Source: Ferruginibacter sp. (GTDB lineage Bacteria > Bacteroidota > Bacteroidia > Chitinophagales > Chitinophagaceae). From it: a stretch of DNA of 6,912 nucleotides. Each line of letters opens with the position of its first letter. Positions within the stretch are counted from its first letter, which is position 1. The stretch lies in the NCBI GenBank assembly GCA_025357775.1, contig JANXOQ010000458.1, positions 1-6,912 of the forward strand. Direction: 5' to 3'. The notes under the pieces are model-generated. The model was given only the letters and a program-made list of their open reading frames with translations. It had not been told where the DNA came from and did no database searches. Positions 1 through 5,969 of this stretch are shown here, one piece after another. Both the position numbers and the translations under genes were made by a program.

Positions 1-1325
1 GCTGTTTCTGGTTGCAATTTATTTAAATAGTTTCCAGTTGTCCATTTGCCATTTTTATCAGTATCATATATTATTCTTATACCGTATTCGCCAGGGTGAA
101 ACATATTATTTGTCCAATCCTTATTTGTAATTGGGTAAGAAAACTTTACTTCTTCGCCATTTAAAAATTGGAGCAATGGTATTTTCTTTAAATCTAAATC
201 ATTAAAATGTAAAATTAATCTGCCATAATCTTCAGTACGTTTTGTACTAAAACGAAGAGTATCTATTTTGCCAATCTTACTGCCTAAAGAGTCTTTGGCA
301 GCAAGTGTATCTATTATCAAAATAAGCTGCATATCTGCTTTCCATTTTGTATTAATGGTTATTTTTTTTGAAGAGCTATCTTTTGAAAATAATAATCCCA
401 TAATCTTTTTGTAATTGGTATCGGTTATAAAAATCTTTGTACTATCAAAAAACTTTATAGGGTTATTAAAATATATTTCTAATGGTTCAAATAAATCTTG
501 TTTGCCTTGAAGAGAGCTGGTAACACGAAGTTTTTTATCGAGTATTTTTTTAGTAACAATTATTGGTACATTATTTAATTTTTCTTTTTCTTCTGCATAA
601 GCGTAAAGCATTACTGGTTCTATATTTTTGGCATTTATTGTAGTATCTAAAAAAGCAAAAGTTTCAGATTTTGCATTGTATGTTTTGCTGCCATCACCAT
701 CTTTTAAAGCATAAATTTTAAATGTAGTTGCTGGTAAATTTATAAATTCGAAACTGCCATCTCCATTTACCTTGGCAATGTAATTTGGTTTCTTTTTTGT
801 GACGGTACTATCTACTGCATTGCTATATAGCATTACCATTAATGTACTGTCTATGTCACCCGTTTCTGCAAGTACTATTTTGCCAGTTATAGTTAAAGAA
901 TCTAGCTTACTGCCAGTAGAAAATACATAGGTTAAATTTTTATAAATATTACCTTCATTTACATCTTTTATTGCATCTCCAAAATTTAAAGTATAAGTAG
1001 TATTTGGTAATAAAGTGTCTTTAAATTTTATCGTTACTGATTTTAAATCAGAAATAATAGTTGGATTTTTATTTTGAAATGGCGATATAATTAGATTTTT
1101 TTGTACTTCTTGTACATCTATATATTCATTAAAAGCAAGAGTGATTTTATTACTTTTTACATTCACACTGCCAAATATTGGAGAAGCTTTTATAAGTTTA
1201 GGTGAAACCGTATCTTTTGCTCCGCCAGTAGGCATACCTATTTGTGCACAGCCGCCTGTAAATAACGATAGGCTTATAAAAATAATTAATAAAAGAGTAA
1301 CAGATATGTGTAAATAAATTCTCAT
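1..1325 (-). CDS. Ig-like (Big_5) domain lipoprotein, 3' end outside the window
   Basis: The frame is open for 441 codons from the ATG at 1325 to the left edge, so the C-terminus is missing. Residues 1-25 are a hydrophobic export signal (core VTLLLIIFISLSLF) ending in TGG-Cys26. This is a plausible though not textbook lipobox, so the protein is probably a lipid-anchored envelope protein. After Cys26 comes AQIGMPTGGAKD, an N-terminus I recognise from Bacteroidota 'Ig-like domain-containing' lipoproteins. Residues about 38-138 read as a Big_5 domain, beginning DTVSPKLIKASP and ending YVFSTG, with the typical LPNTTYTLNFG stretch. A second beta-rich module follows, with NGDGSFEFINLPATTFKIYAL, resembling a transthyretin-like/carboxypeptidase-regulatory fold. 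The fragment ends in YDTDKNGKWTTGNYLNKLQP, a D-x-N-G-x-W segment that lies near the C-terminus in relatives as I recall them, so most of the gene is probably here. No catalytic residues are recognisable and the molecular function is unknown. It is divergent from the secreted-protein gene at 1477. The family call is fairly secure. Confidence 0.85.
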   Translation of the reverse strand, partial: MRIYLHISVTLLLIIFISLSLFTGGCAQIGMPTGGAKDTVSPKLIKASPIFGSVNVKSNKITLAFNEYIDVQEVQKNLIISPFQNKNPTIISDLKSVTIKFKDTLLPNTTYTLNFGDAIKDVNEGNIYKNLTYVFSTGSKLDSLTITGKIVLAETGDIDSTLMVMLYSNAVDSTVTKKKPNYIAKVNGDGSFEFINLPATTFKIYALKDGDGSKTYNAKSETFAFLDTTINAKNIEPVMLYAYAEEKEKLNNVPIIVTKKILDKKLRVTSSLQGKQDLFEPLEIYFNNPIKFFDSTKIFITDTNYKKIMGLLFSKDSSSKKITINTKWKADMQLILIIDTLAAKDSLGSKIGKIDTLRFSTKRTEDYGRLILHFNDLDLKKIPLLQFLNGEEVKFSYPITNKDWTNNMFHPGEYGIRIIYDTDKNGKWTTGNYLNKLQPET

Positions 1326-1328
1326 TTT

Positions 1329-1345
1329 AAGATTATTAAAATCTT
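1329..1345. repeat. Short inverted repeat in the lipoprotein gene leader
   Basis: The arms AAGATT (1329-1334) and AATCTT (1340-1345) are perfect complements around the five-base spacer ATTAA. On the minus strand the repeat ends four bases before the ATG at 1325, so it would sit in the 5' leader of that mRNA. It could be a weak hairpin or an operator. At six AT-rich base pairs it could also be chance. Confidence 0.3.
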
Positions 1346-1347
1346 TT

Positions 1348-1370
1348 CAAAAATAACATCTAAATGTCAA
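1348..1370 (-). promoter_or_regulatory. Possible promoter of the lipoprotein gene (partial match)
   Basis: Read on the minus strand, 1355-1348 is TATTTTTG, a full match to the Bacteroidota -7 element TAnnTTTG. It lies 22 bases upstream of the ATG at 1325, giving a leader of roughly 15 bases. Upstream, TTGACA (1370-1365) contains the TTG of the -33 element. It is only about 9-12 bases from the -7 element, however, instead of the usual 17-23, so only the -7 part is persuasive. Confidence 0.4.
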
Positions 1371-1476
1371 CTCTTTAAAATAATATTGCAAAGTATTGTT
1401 ATAATTCAATTTTTATAAATATTTCGTTAGTTAAAACCTCCTTACAAATTATTAAGTCTTAAAATTAAAATCTATT

Positions 1477-2097
1477 ATGAAAAAATTCATTACGCTTTTA
1501 TTAGCAATAGCAACTGCTCAAATTTCTTATTGTCAAGCATATGATGGAACCGCAGATTATAACAAAAAAAGTCAAGCTGCTGTTTTAATTGAGTACAAGT
1601 ATCCACAAGAAACAGTTGAAAAAGCATTAAAAGATAAATTAGAACTTCAAGGTTTAAAACTAAAAAGTAATAAGAGTTATATAGTAGCATATAACTCAGT
1701 CATAAGTAATATAAGCAGTAATCAAATTGAGTATGCTTTTATGGTTGATAGAAAAAGTAAGCGTGAAAAAGAAACAACTGTAATTACATTGGTAATGAAT
1801 ATTGCTGATGTAAATGCAACAGCAGATAATGCAGCTAAAGCAAAAGATTTTTTAAATGAATTGGGTATAAGCATAGATGCATTAAATGTAGAAAATATGG
1901 TTGTAGACCAAACAAAAATATTTGAAAAAGCAGAAAAGAAGAATAAAAATTTATTAGAAGATATTAGTGATTTAGAAAAGAAAATTAGAAAATACCAAGA
2001 TGAATTATCTAAAACAAAAAGAGACCAAGATGACCAGCAAAAAGAAGTAAAACGCCAACAGGATATTTTGGATACTATAAAAGCAAAAAGGAAGTAA
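1477..2097 (+). CDS. Secreted protein of unknown function with C-terminal coiled coil
   Basis: The 206-residue product starts MKKFITLLLAIATAQISYCQ, a clear signal peptide with a Lys-Lys N-region, a hydrophobic core at about residues 5-16, and cleavage probably close to Cys19-Gln20-Ala21. Cys19 is preceded by Tyr, so a lipobox is unlikely and the mature protein is probably periplasmic. Residues about 33-145 look like a small alternating alpha/beta domain: a strand AAVLIEY, a helix PQETVEKALKDKLELQG, then strands SYIVAY, EYAFMV and TVITLVMNI, and a helix NAAKAKDFLNEL. From about residue 147 to the end the chain is almost wholly charged (Lys, Glu, Asp, Gln) with Leu/Ile spaced as in a coiled coil (LLEDISDLEKKIRKYQDEL). 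I see no enzyme motif and do not recognise a named family. The ATG is the first in frame and is preceded by an A/T-rich leader without Shine-Dalgarno. It converges with the helicase gene ending at 2237. That it is a real gene is near certain; its function is unknown. Confidence 0.85.
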   Translation: MKKFITLLLAIATAQISYCQAYDGTADYNKKSQAAVLIEYKYPQETVEKALKDKLELQGLKLKSNKSYIVAYNSVISNISSNQIEYAFMVDRKSKREKETTVITLVMNIADVNATADNAAKAKDFLNELGISIDALNVENMVVDQTKIFEKAEKKNKNLLEDISDLEKKIRKYQDELSKTKRDQDDQQKEVKRQQDILDTIKAKRK

Positions 2098-2236
2098 AGC
2101 CAAAGCCCCTCCAATTTTCCCAAAAGCGGTGAGAAATAATATAGAATAAAAATGCATTAATTACAATAAATTCTTAGTTGTAGAGTCTATTGTAGTAGCA
2201 TGTAACTTTTAGTAACCTAAATTCATATTGTGTGAT
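2098..2236. other. Convergent intergenic region without a convincing terminator
   Basis: These 139 bases lie between two stop codons facing each other, where a bidirectional terminator would be expected. The best inverted repeat is TACAATA (2162-2168) with TATTGTA (2188-2194). It is seven AT-rich pairs around a 19-base loop, with no GC stem and no following T-tract, so I do not call it a terminator. I see no small gene or RNA here. Confidence 0.7.
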
Positions 2237-5200
2237 TTATGTGTCTAAATCATGTAGCTCAACTGCCAACTCATTATCCTTTACAAATTTGCACCACTTG
2301 CAATCTTCTTTGCCACAACCTGTGTAAAAATCTTTGGCTTGTATTTTTTCCCAAGCAGTTACAATTTGTTCTTTTACAATATTGCAATCTTCAGGGGTAA
2401 TTACAATTTTTTCTTTGCGGTATTCTTTCTTTTTATCGGGCTCTATAAAATCAAATTCTGTGCTTATTACTTGCCAATTTTTTTGGTCGTAGTTGTCTAT
2501 TAGTATTTTGTAGAAAACGGCTTGTCTCCAATAGTTACCACCATCAGGTTCATTATCATTTGGTCCTTTAAGTGATGGTAAAGCTCTTTCTATGTCACCG
2601 CTTTTATAGTCAACTACATTTACTGTTTTACCATCAAATTCCAATTTATCTAATTTACCTTTTAGCGGCACGCCATCTACCACCACACCACGTATGTTTC
2701 TTTCTATGGCTACCACTTTGTTCCACGTATTAATGTATTTATCGTAATAATTAAAAAGTACGCCTTCGCCATATTCCATGCGCCTTGCAAACGATTCTCT
2801 CGTAAAATTTTCTCTGTGCCTCCGCATGTACCAAATAAAATCTCCAAACATATCTTCTTTACTATTAAATTTTTCTTTACCACTATCTTGCATTTTTTTA
2901 AATAGCTTTTCCAATGCATGATGTATGGCGCTTCCAAAAGTTGTTGATTCATTTATGCCTGATGGTACTCTTATCATATTATTGAAATAAAACTGCAATG
3001 GGCATTTCATATAATTGTTAAGTGCCGTTACATTCATTTGAAATTTGCTAAGCAAGCCATCAATAAAATCATCTTCTGCATGGGCAATTTCAGGGGCTTG
3101 AGCTGTAAATTGTAATAGATTAAATGCCGCCATATCTTCCACAGAAATATTTATTTGCTCTACAGGCAGTTGGTGTACTTCTTGTATTTCTGCAATAAAA
3201 ACGGATGGCTCTAAACCCTTGCCTTCATTGCTATATTTAGCATACGAAATATTTAAATATTTTTCTGCTCTGGTAAGTGCCACATAAAAAAGTCTGCGTA
3301 GTTCTTCACCGTCAGCCGCATCACTTGGTGTGGAAGCGAACATGGTATCAGGAAATTTATAACCACTTTGCGGTTTTCTTTTCTTTTCCCAAGACGATGC
3401 ATTTAAACCTGCAAAAAATACATATTCAAACTCTAAACCCTTACTACCATGCGCTGTAAGCAGGTTTACGGCTTTTTCATTACCCGATACTTCTATAAGT
3501 GGCAAAGGCAAGTTTTCTTTTTTCATTAAATCCAATACATCCATAAATCCTTTTAGGTCTAAGTATGGATTACGTGCCGTTTCAGATTTTACAAAATCAA
3601 ATAGTGCAGTAAGTAACTGTAGTAATTTTAATTTTTCTTCATGCTGCATTATGTATGCTAGCACGCCTCCATTTCGAATAATTTTATCTAGCAATTGTTG
3701 TAAGGAAATATTTGATACATCTGCTATCAAATTTTCAATTATTGAACTTGTATTTTTTAATGATTGGCTAATGCCACTATCAAACAAATCTTTTGGTGGT
3801 TGGTTGGCTTTGTCAAATAATAATTTTCTAATAGAAGATGCATCACCACCATATCTTTTACTATTTACCTCCACGGTAATTTTTGCAATATCTATTGGAG
3901 CAATTTTATAAAAATCATAATGCAATATTTCAAATAATAATTCATCTCCACTATACGGAATATCATGTTCTGCATTTAAGTAGCGCATGATAGTTATTAT
4001 TTTATTTACAAAAGCATTGCCTAAAATATTAATATTTCTTTTGCTAAAAATGGGTATTCCTTTCAATCGTAAATACTCTCCTAAAGCTTCGCCATATTTA
4101 TTTTCTTTGTATATAACAGCAATTTTTCTTGGCTCTATTTCTTTTTGTAACAGCAAAGCAATTTCGGCTGTAATGCCTGCCATTTCTTCTTTTACGGAGT
4201 TATATTCTTTTATGCTTGGTTTGTGGGTAAGTGATTTTATTTTATCATTTGATGAAATTAAGTCTTTGCTCAACCCTTCAATATTTTTTACTAAACGCTC
4301 TTCATTTTTATCAATAAGGGTTTTGGCAATATCTAAAATGGGCTGTGTACTTCTGTAATTATTGGTGAGAACAACGGTAACTATTTCGCTGCTATAATGG
4401 TTTGCAAAGCCTAGCATATTTTCCACATTAGCTCCTTGAAATCGGTAAATACTTTGGTCATCATCTCCCACCACAAATACATTAGGTGTATCCCAATAAC
4501 TAATAAGTTGTTGTACCAATTTATTTTGTGTACCGCTCGTATCTTGGTATTCATCTACTAGCACATATTGAAAACGCTCTTGGTAATTTGACAATACGCT
4601 TGGATTTTCTTCAAACGCTTTTATTACCCAATTTATCATGTCATCAAAATCGTAGCGGTTGCGCTCCCTCATAAGGCTTTGGTAGTTGTCAAATTCATTT
4701 ACGGCTGCACGTAGTCTTTCTTTTTTTTCTTTTTCTTCTTCAATTTTATCGGTACGCACATCGCCTTTTTTAAATTCTTTGGTGGCACGCTTGGCCATAT
4801 ATTCATCTCTGTTTGGCAAGTCTGCTATGTATTCATCTATTTTTTGGTTGATGAATTGTGGCACCCATCCTTCACGTTTCATGTTAGAAAATAATTGTTT
4901 CAAATTATTTATCTCATAATACATATCGCCTCTATATCGCTTTAGTGGATTGTCTTTACTAAAATTATCTATCAATTTTTTAAACAATTCTATATTCTCC
5001 AATTCTGAAATAGCATCCAACGAATTTTTTTCGAATAACGATAAATTATCTTGAATAACATCGTTGCAAAATGCATGAAACGTATAAATATTTACTTTGT
5101 ATGCATCAGCACCTATGAAGAACTGTAAGCGCCTTCGCATGGCTATAGCACCAGCATCTGTGTAAGTAAGGCAGAGAATATTATCTGCCTGCACATCAGG

Positions 5201-5374
5201 GTTCATTAATATTTTGCCAATGCGTGCTGCTAGTATTTGTGTCTTACCCGTACCTGGGCCTGCAATTACCATTACTGGGCCTTCGGTAGTATCCACAGCT
5301 TTTTGCTGCTGTGGGTTTAGCTTTGCATATTCCTCTTTAAATTTTTGTTGTAGTTGTTGTTGGTATGTTTGCAT
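2237..5374 (-). CDS. UvrD/Rep-family DNA helicase fused to PD-(D/E)XK nuclease with Fe-S cysteines
   Basis: The 1045-residue protein combines an ATP-driven 3'-to-5' superfamily 1A helicase with a nuclease, as in AddA, RecB and AdnAB double-strand-break processing enzymes (family knowledge). Visible helicase motifs: Q motif LNPQQQKAV (19-27); Walker A AGPGTGKT (38-45); Ia LCLTYTDAGA (67-76); Ib YTFHAFC (97-103); Walker B VDEYQD (273-278); III VGDDDQSIYRFQGA (302-315); IV LTNNYRS (336-342); V LLTAHGSKGLEFE (638-650); VI ELRRLFYVALTRAEK (691-705). The C-terminus is a RecB/Cas4-like nuclease: FGSAIHHALEKLF (813-825) with the metal-binding His818 region, Asp909 in GKLDKLEF, VDYKSG with Asp922 and Lys924, and QxxxY at Gln951-Tyr955. 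Cys791 plus Cys1020-x4-Cys1025-x2-Cys1028 bracket the nuclease as in Fe-S-containing AddB and Cas4 nucleases. All catalytic motifs look intact. The ATG is chosen because the Q motif follows 18 residues later and an A-tract leader precedes it. Both neighbours lie on the opposite strand, so no partner subunit is co-transcribed here. The cellular role (recombinational repair or defence) is not settled by sequence. Confidence 0.95.
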   Translation of the reverse strand: MQTYQQQLQQKFKEEYAKLNPQQQKAVDTTEGPVMVIAGPGTGKTQILAARIGKILMNPDVQADNILCLTYTDAGAIAMRRRLQFFIGADAYKVNIYTFHAFCNDVIQDNLSLFEKNSLDAISELENIELFKKLIDNFSKDNPLKRYRGDMYYEINNLKQLFSNMKREGWVPQFINQKIDEYIADLPNRDEYMAKRATKEFKKGDVRTDKIEEEKEKKERLRAAVNEFDNYQSLMRERNRYDFDDMINWVIKAFEENPSVLSNYQERFQYVLVDEYQDTSGTQNKLVQQLISYWDTPNVFVVGDDDQSIYRFQGANVENMLGFANHYSSEIVTVVLTNNYRSTQPILDIAKTLIDKNEERLVKNIEGLSKDLISSNDKIKSLTHKPSIKEYNSVKEEMAGITAEIALLLQKEIEPRKIAVIYKENKYGEALGEYLRLKGIPIFSKRNINILGNAFVNKIITIMRYLNAEHDIPYSGDELLFEILHYDFYKIAPIDIAKITVEVNSKRYGGDASSIRKLLFDKANQPPKDLFDSGISQSLKNTSSIIENLIADVSNISLQQLLDKIIRNGGVLAYIMQHEEKLKLLQLLTALFDFVKSETARNPYLDLKGFMDVLDLMKKENLPLPLIEVSGNEKAVNLLTAHGSKGLEFEYVFFAGLNASSWEKKRKPQSGYKFPDTMFASTPSDAADGEELRRLFYVALTRAEKYLNISYAKYSNEGKGLEPSVFIAEIQEVHQLPVEQINISVEDMAAFNLLQFTAQAPEIAHAEDDFIDGLLSKFQMNVTALNNYMKCPLQFYFNNMIRVPSGINESTTFGSAIHHALEKLFKKMQDSGKEKFNSKEDMFGDFIWYMRRHRENFTRESFARRMEYGEGVLFNYYDKYINTWNKVVAIERNIRGVVVDGVPLKGKLDKLEFDGKTVNVVDYKSGDIERALPSLKGPNDNEPDGGNYWRQAVFYKILIDNYDQKNWQVISTEFDFIEPDKKKEYRKEKIVITPEDCNIVKEQIVTAWEKIQAKDFYTGCGKEDCKWCKFVKDNELAVELHDLDT

Positions 5375-5425
5375 TTTTTTTGAACGCTTATTTTTATAAT
5401 TCTATTAATTACTTTAAATTTTTTC

Positions 5426-5456
5426 TTGTAACACTACAGCTAACCATGTACTTTTG
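5426..5456 (+). promoter_or_regulatory. Bacteroidota-type promoter of the SRPBCC gene
   Basis: TTG (5426-5428) and TACTTTTG (5449-5456) are separated by 20 bases. This matches the Bacteroidota primary-sigma consensus TTG-N17-23-TAnnTTTG at every defined base. Transcription would start around 5461-5464, leaving a leader of about 50 bases before the ATG at 5514. The promoter sits in the 139-base divergent gap with the helicase gene. I found no comparable element pointing toward the helicase; its nearest candidate on the minus strand, TACGTTTA (5471-5464), misses the final G. Confidence 0.75.
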
Positions 5457-5513
5457 CTATTTGTAAACGTAATAAAGTTTAGGCATACTATTTACACTAT
5501 TTAAAAAATAATT

Positions 5514-5969
5514 ATGAGCAAAGTATACAACCTCAAAACCGTACAGTTTTTACCTATCTCAATAGAAAAAGCTTGGGAGTTTTTTAGCAATCCTATCAAC
5601 CTTTCAAAAATAACACCAGAAAAATTGAAATTTAAAGTGCTTACCGAAAATCTTACAAGTGTGTATGCGGGGCAAATTATAGAGTACAAAGTACACCCAA
5701 TATTAGGAATACCATTGTATTGGATGACGGAGATTACAAGTGTAGAGTATCATAAATTTTTTGTAGATAATCAACGTTATGGTCCATATAGTATGTGGCA
5801 CCATCAACATCATTTTAAAGTTGTAGAAGGGGGGATAGAAATGACTGATATCGTACATTACAAATTACCATTTTGGTTTTTAGGAGATATTGCTAATGTA
5901 CTTTTTGTGAAAACACAGTTGAAAGAAATATTTGATTATCGCATAAAAGCAGTAGAGAAAATATTTTAA
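5514..5969 (+). CDS. SRPBCC (START/Bet v1-like) family protein
   Basis: The 151-residue protein has the length and pattern of a single SRPBCC domain, a helix-grip fold with a deep hydrophobic pocket that binds or transforms small ligands (family knowledge). Supporting segments are the N-terminal FLPISIEKAWEFFSNPINLSKITP (residues 12-35), the usual strand-helix opening in which the 'WEFFSNPxNLxxITP' pattern is characteristic. Next are YWMTEITSVEYHKFFVDNQ (69-87) and the MWHHQHHF-VEGG-MTD-V-YKLP block (94-119), close to the 'W.H.H.F....GGT.MTD.V.Y.LP' signature of the branch found alone or fused to YfcH-like sugar-nucleotide epimerases. A final amphipathic helix, FVKTQLKEIFDYRIKAVEKI, closes the fold. 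There is no signal peptide, so it is cytoplasmic. The specific ligand cannot be read from the sequence. The ATG at 5514 is the first in frame after a strong promoter. A G6 run at 5829-5834 encodes Gly107-Gly108. The TAA stop overlaps the opposing gene's stop. Confidence 0.93.
   Translation: MSKVYNLKTVQFLPISIEKAWEFFSNPINLSKITPEKLKFKVLTENLTSVYAGQIIEYKVHPILGIPLYWMTEITSVEYHKFFVDNQRYGPYSMWHHQHHFKVVEGGIEMTDIVHYKLPFWFLGDIANVLFVKTQLKEIFDYRIKAVEKIF

Larger units (their letters stand above)
1326..1476. other. Divergent intergenic region between two envelope-protein genes
   Basis: These 151 bases separate two outward-facing starts and must hold both promoters unless transcription enters from elsewhere. 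The sequence is very AT-rich. A partial promoter and a short inverted repeat face the lipoprotein gene and are listed separately. I found no TAnnTTTG element for the plus-strand gene. The nearest stretch, TAAATATTTCG around 1418-1428, does not fit the consensus. No Shine-Dalgarno precedes either start, which is normal in Bacteroidota. An isolated ACCTCCTTA, identical to the 16S rRNA 3'-end motif, lies at 1436-1444. Confidence 0.8.

Noticed and set aside
1722..2123. Minus-strand open frame of 133 codons over the secreted-protein gene
   Set aside because: It is antisense to a gene with a clear signal peptide and coiled coil. Its Phe/Ser-rich sequence is the complement of Lys/Glu/Asp codons.
2162..2194. 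Inverted repeat TACAATA/TATTGTA as a bidirectional terminator between the convergent genes
   Set aside because: The stem is seven almost wholly AT pairs with a 19-base loop and no T-tract follows on either strand.
3987..4358. Plus-strand open frame of 123 codons inside the helicase gene, and similar ones elsewhere
   Set aside because: It lies antisense to an intact conserved gene, has no recognisable domain and has the composition expected of a reverse-complement shadow.
2237..5374. The helicase-nuclease as part of an anti-phage defence system such as Gabija or a Cas4-linked CRISPR module
   Set aside because: No OLD-type nuclease gene, cas gene or repeat array lies in the window, and the neighbours are an SRPBCC gene and a secreted protein gene. 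The motifs fit the AddA/AdnAB/RecB repair-type group equally well.
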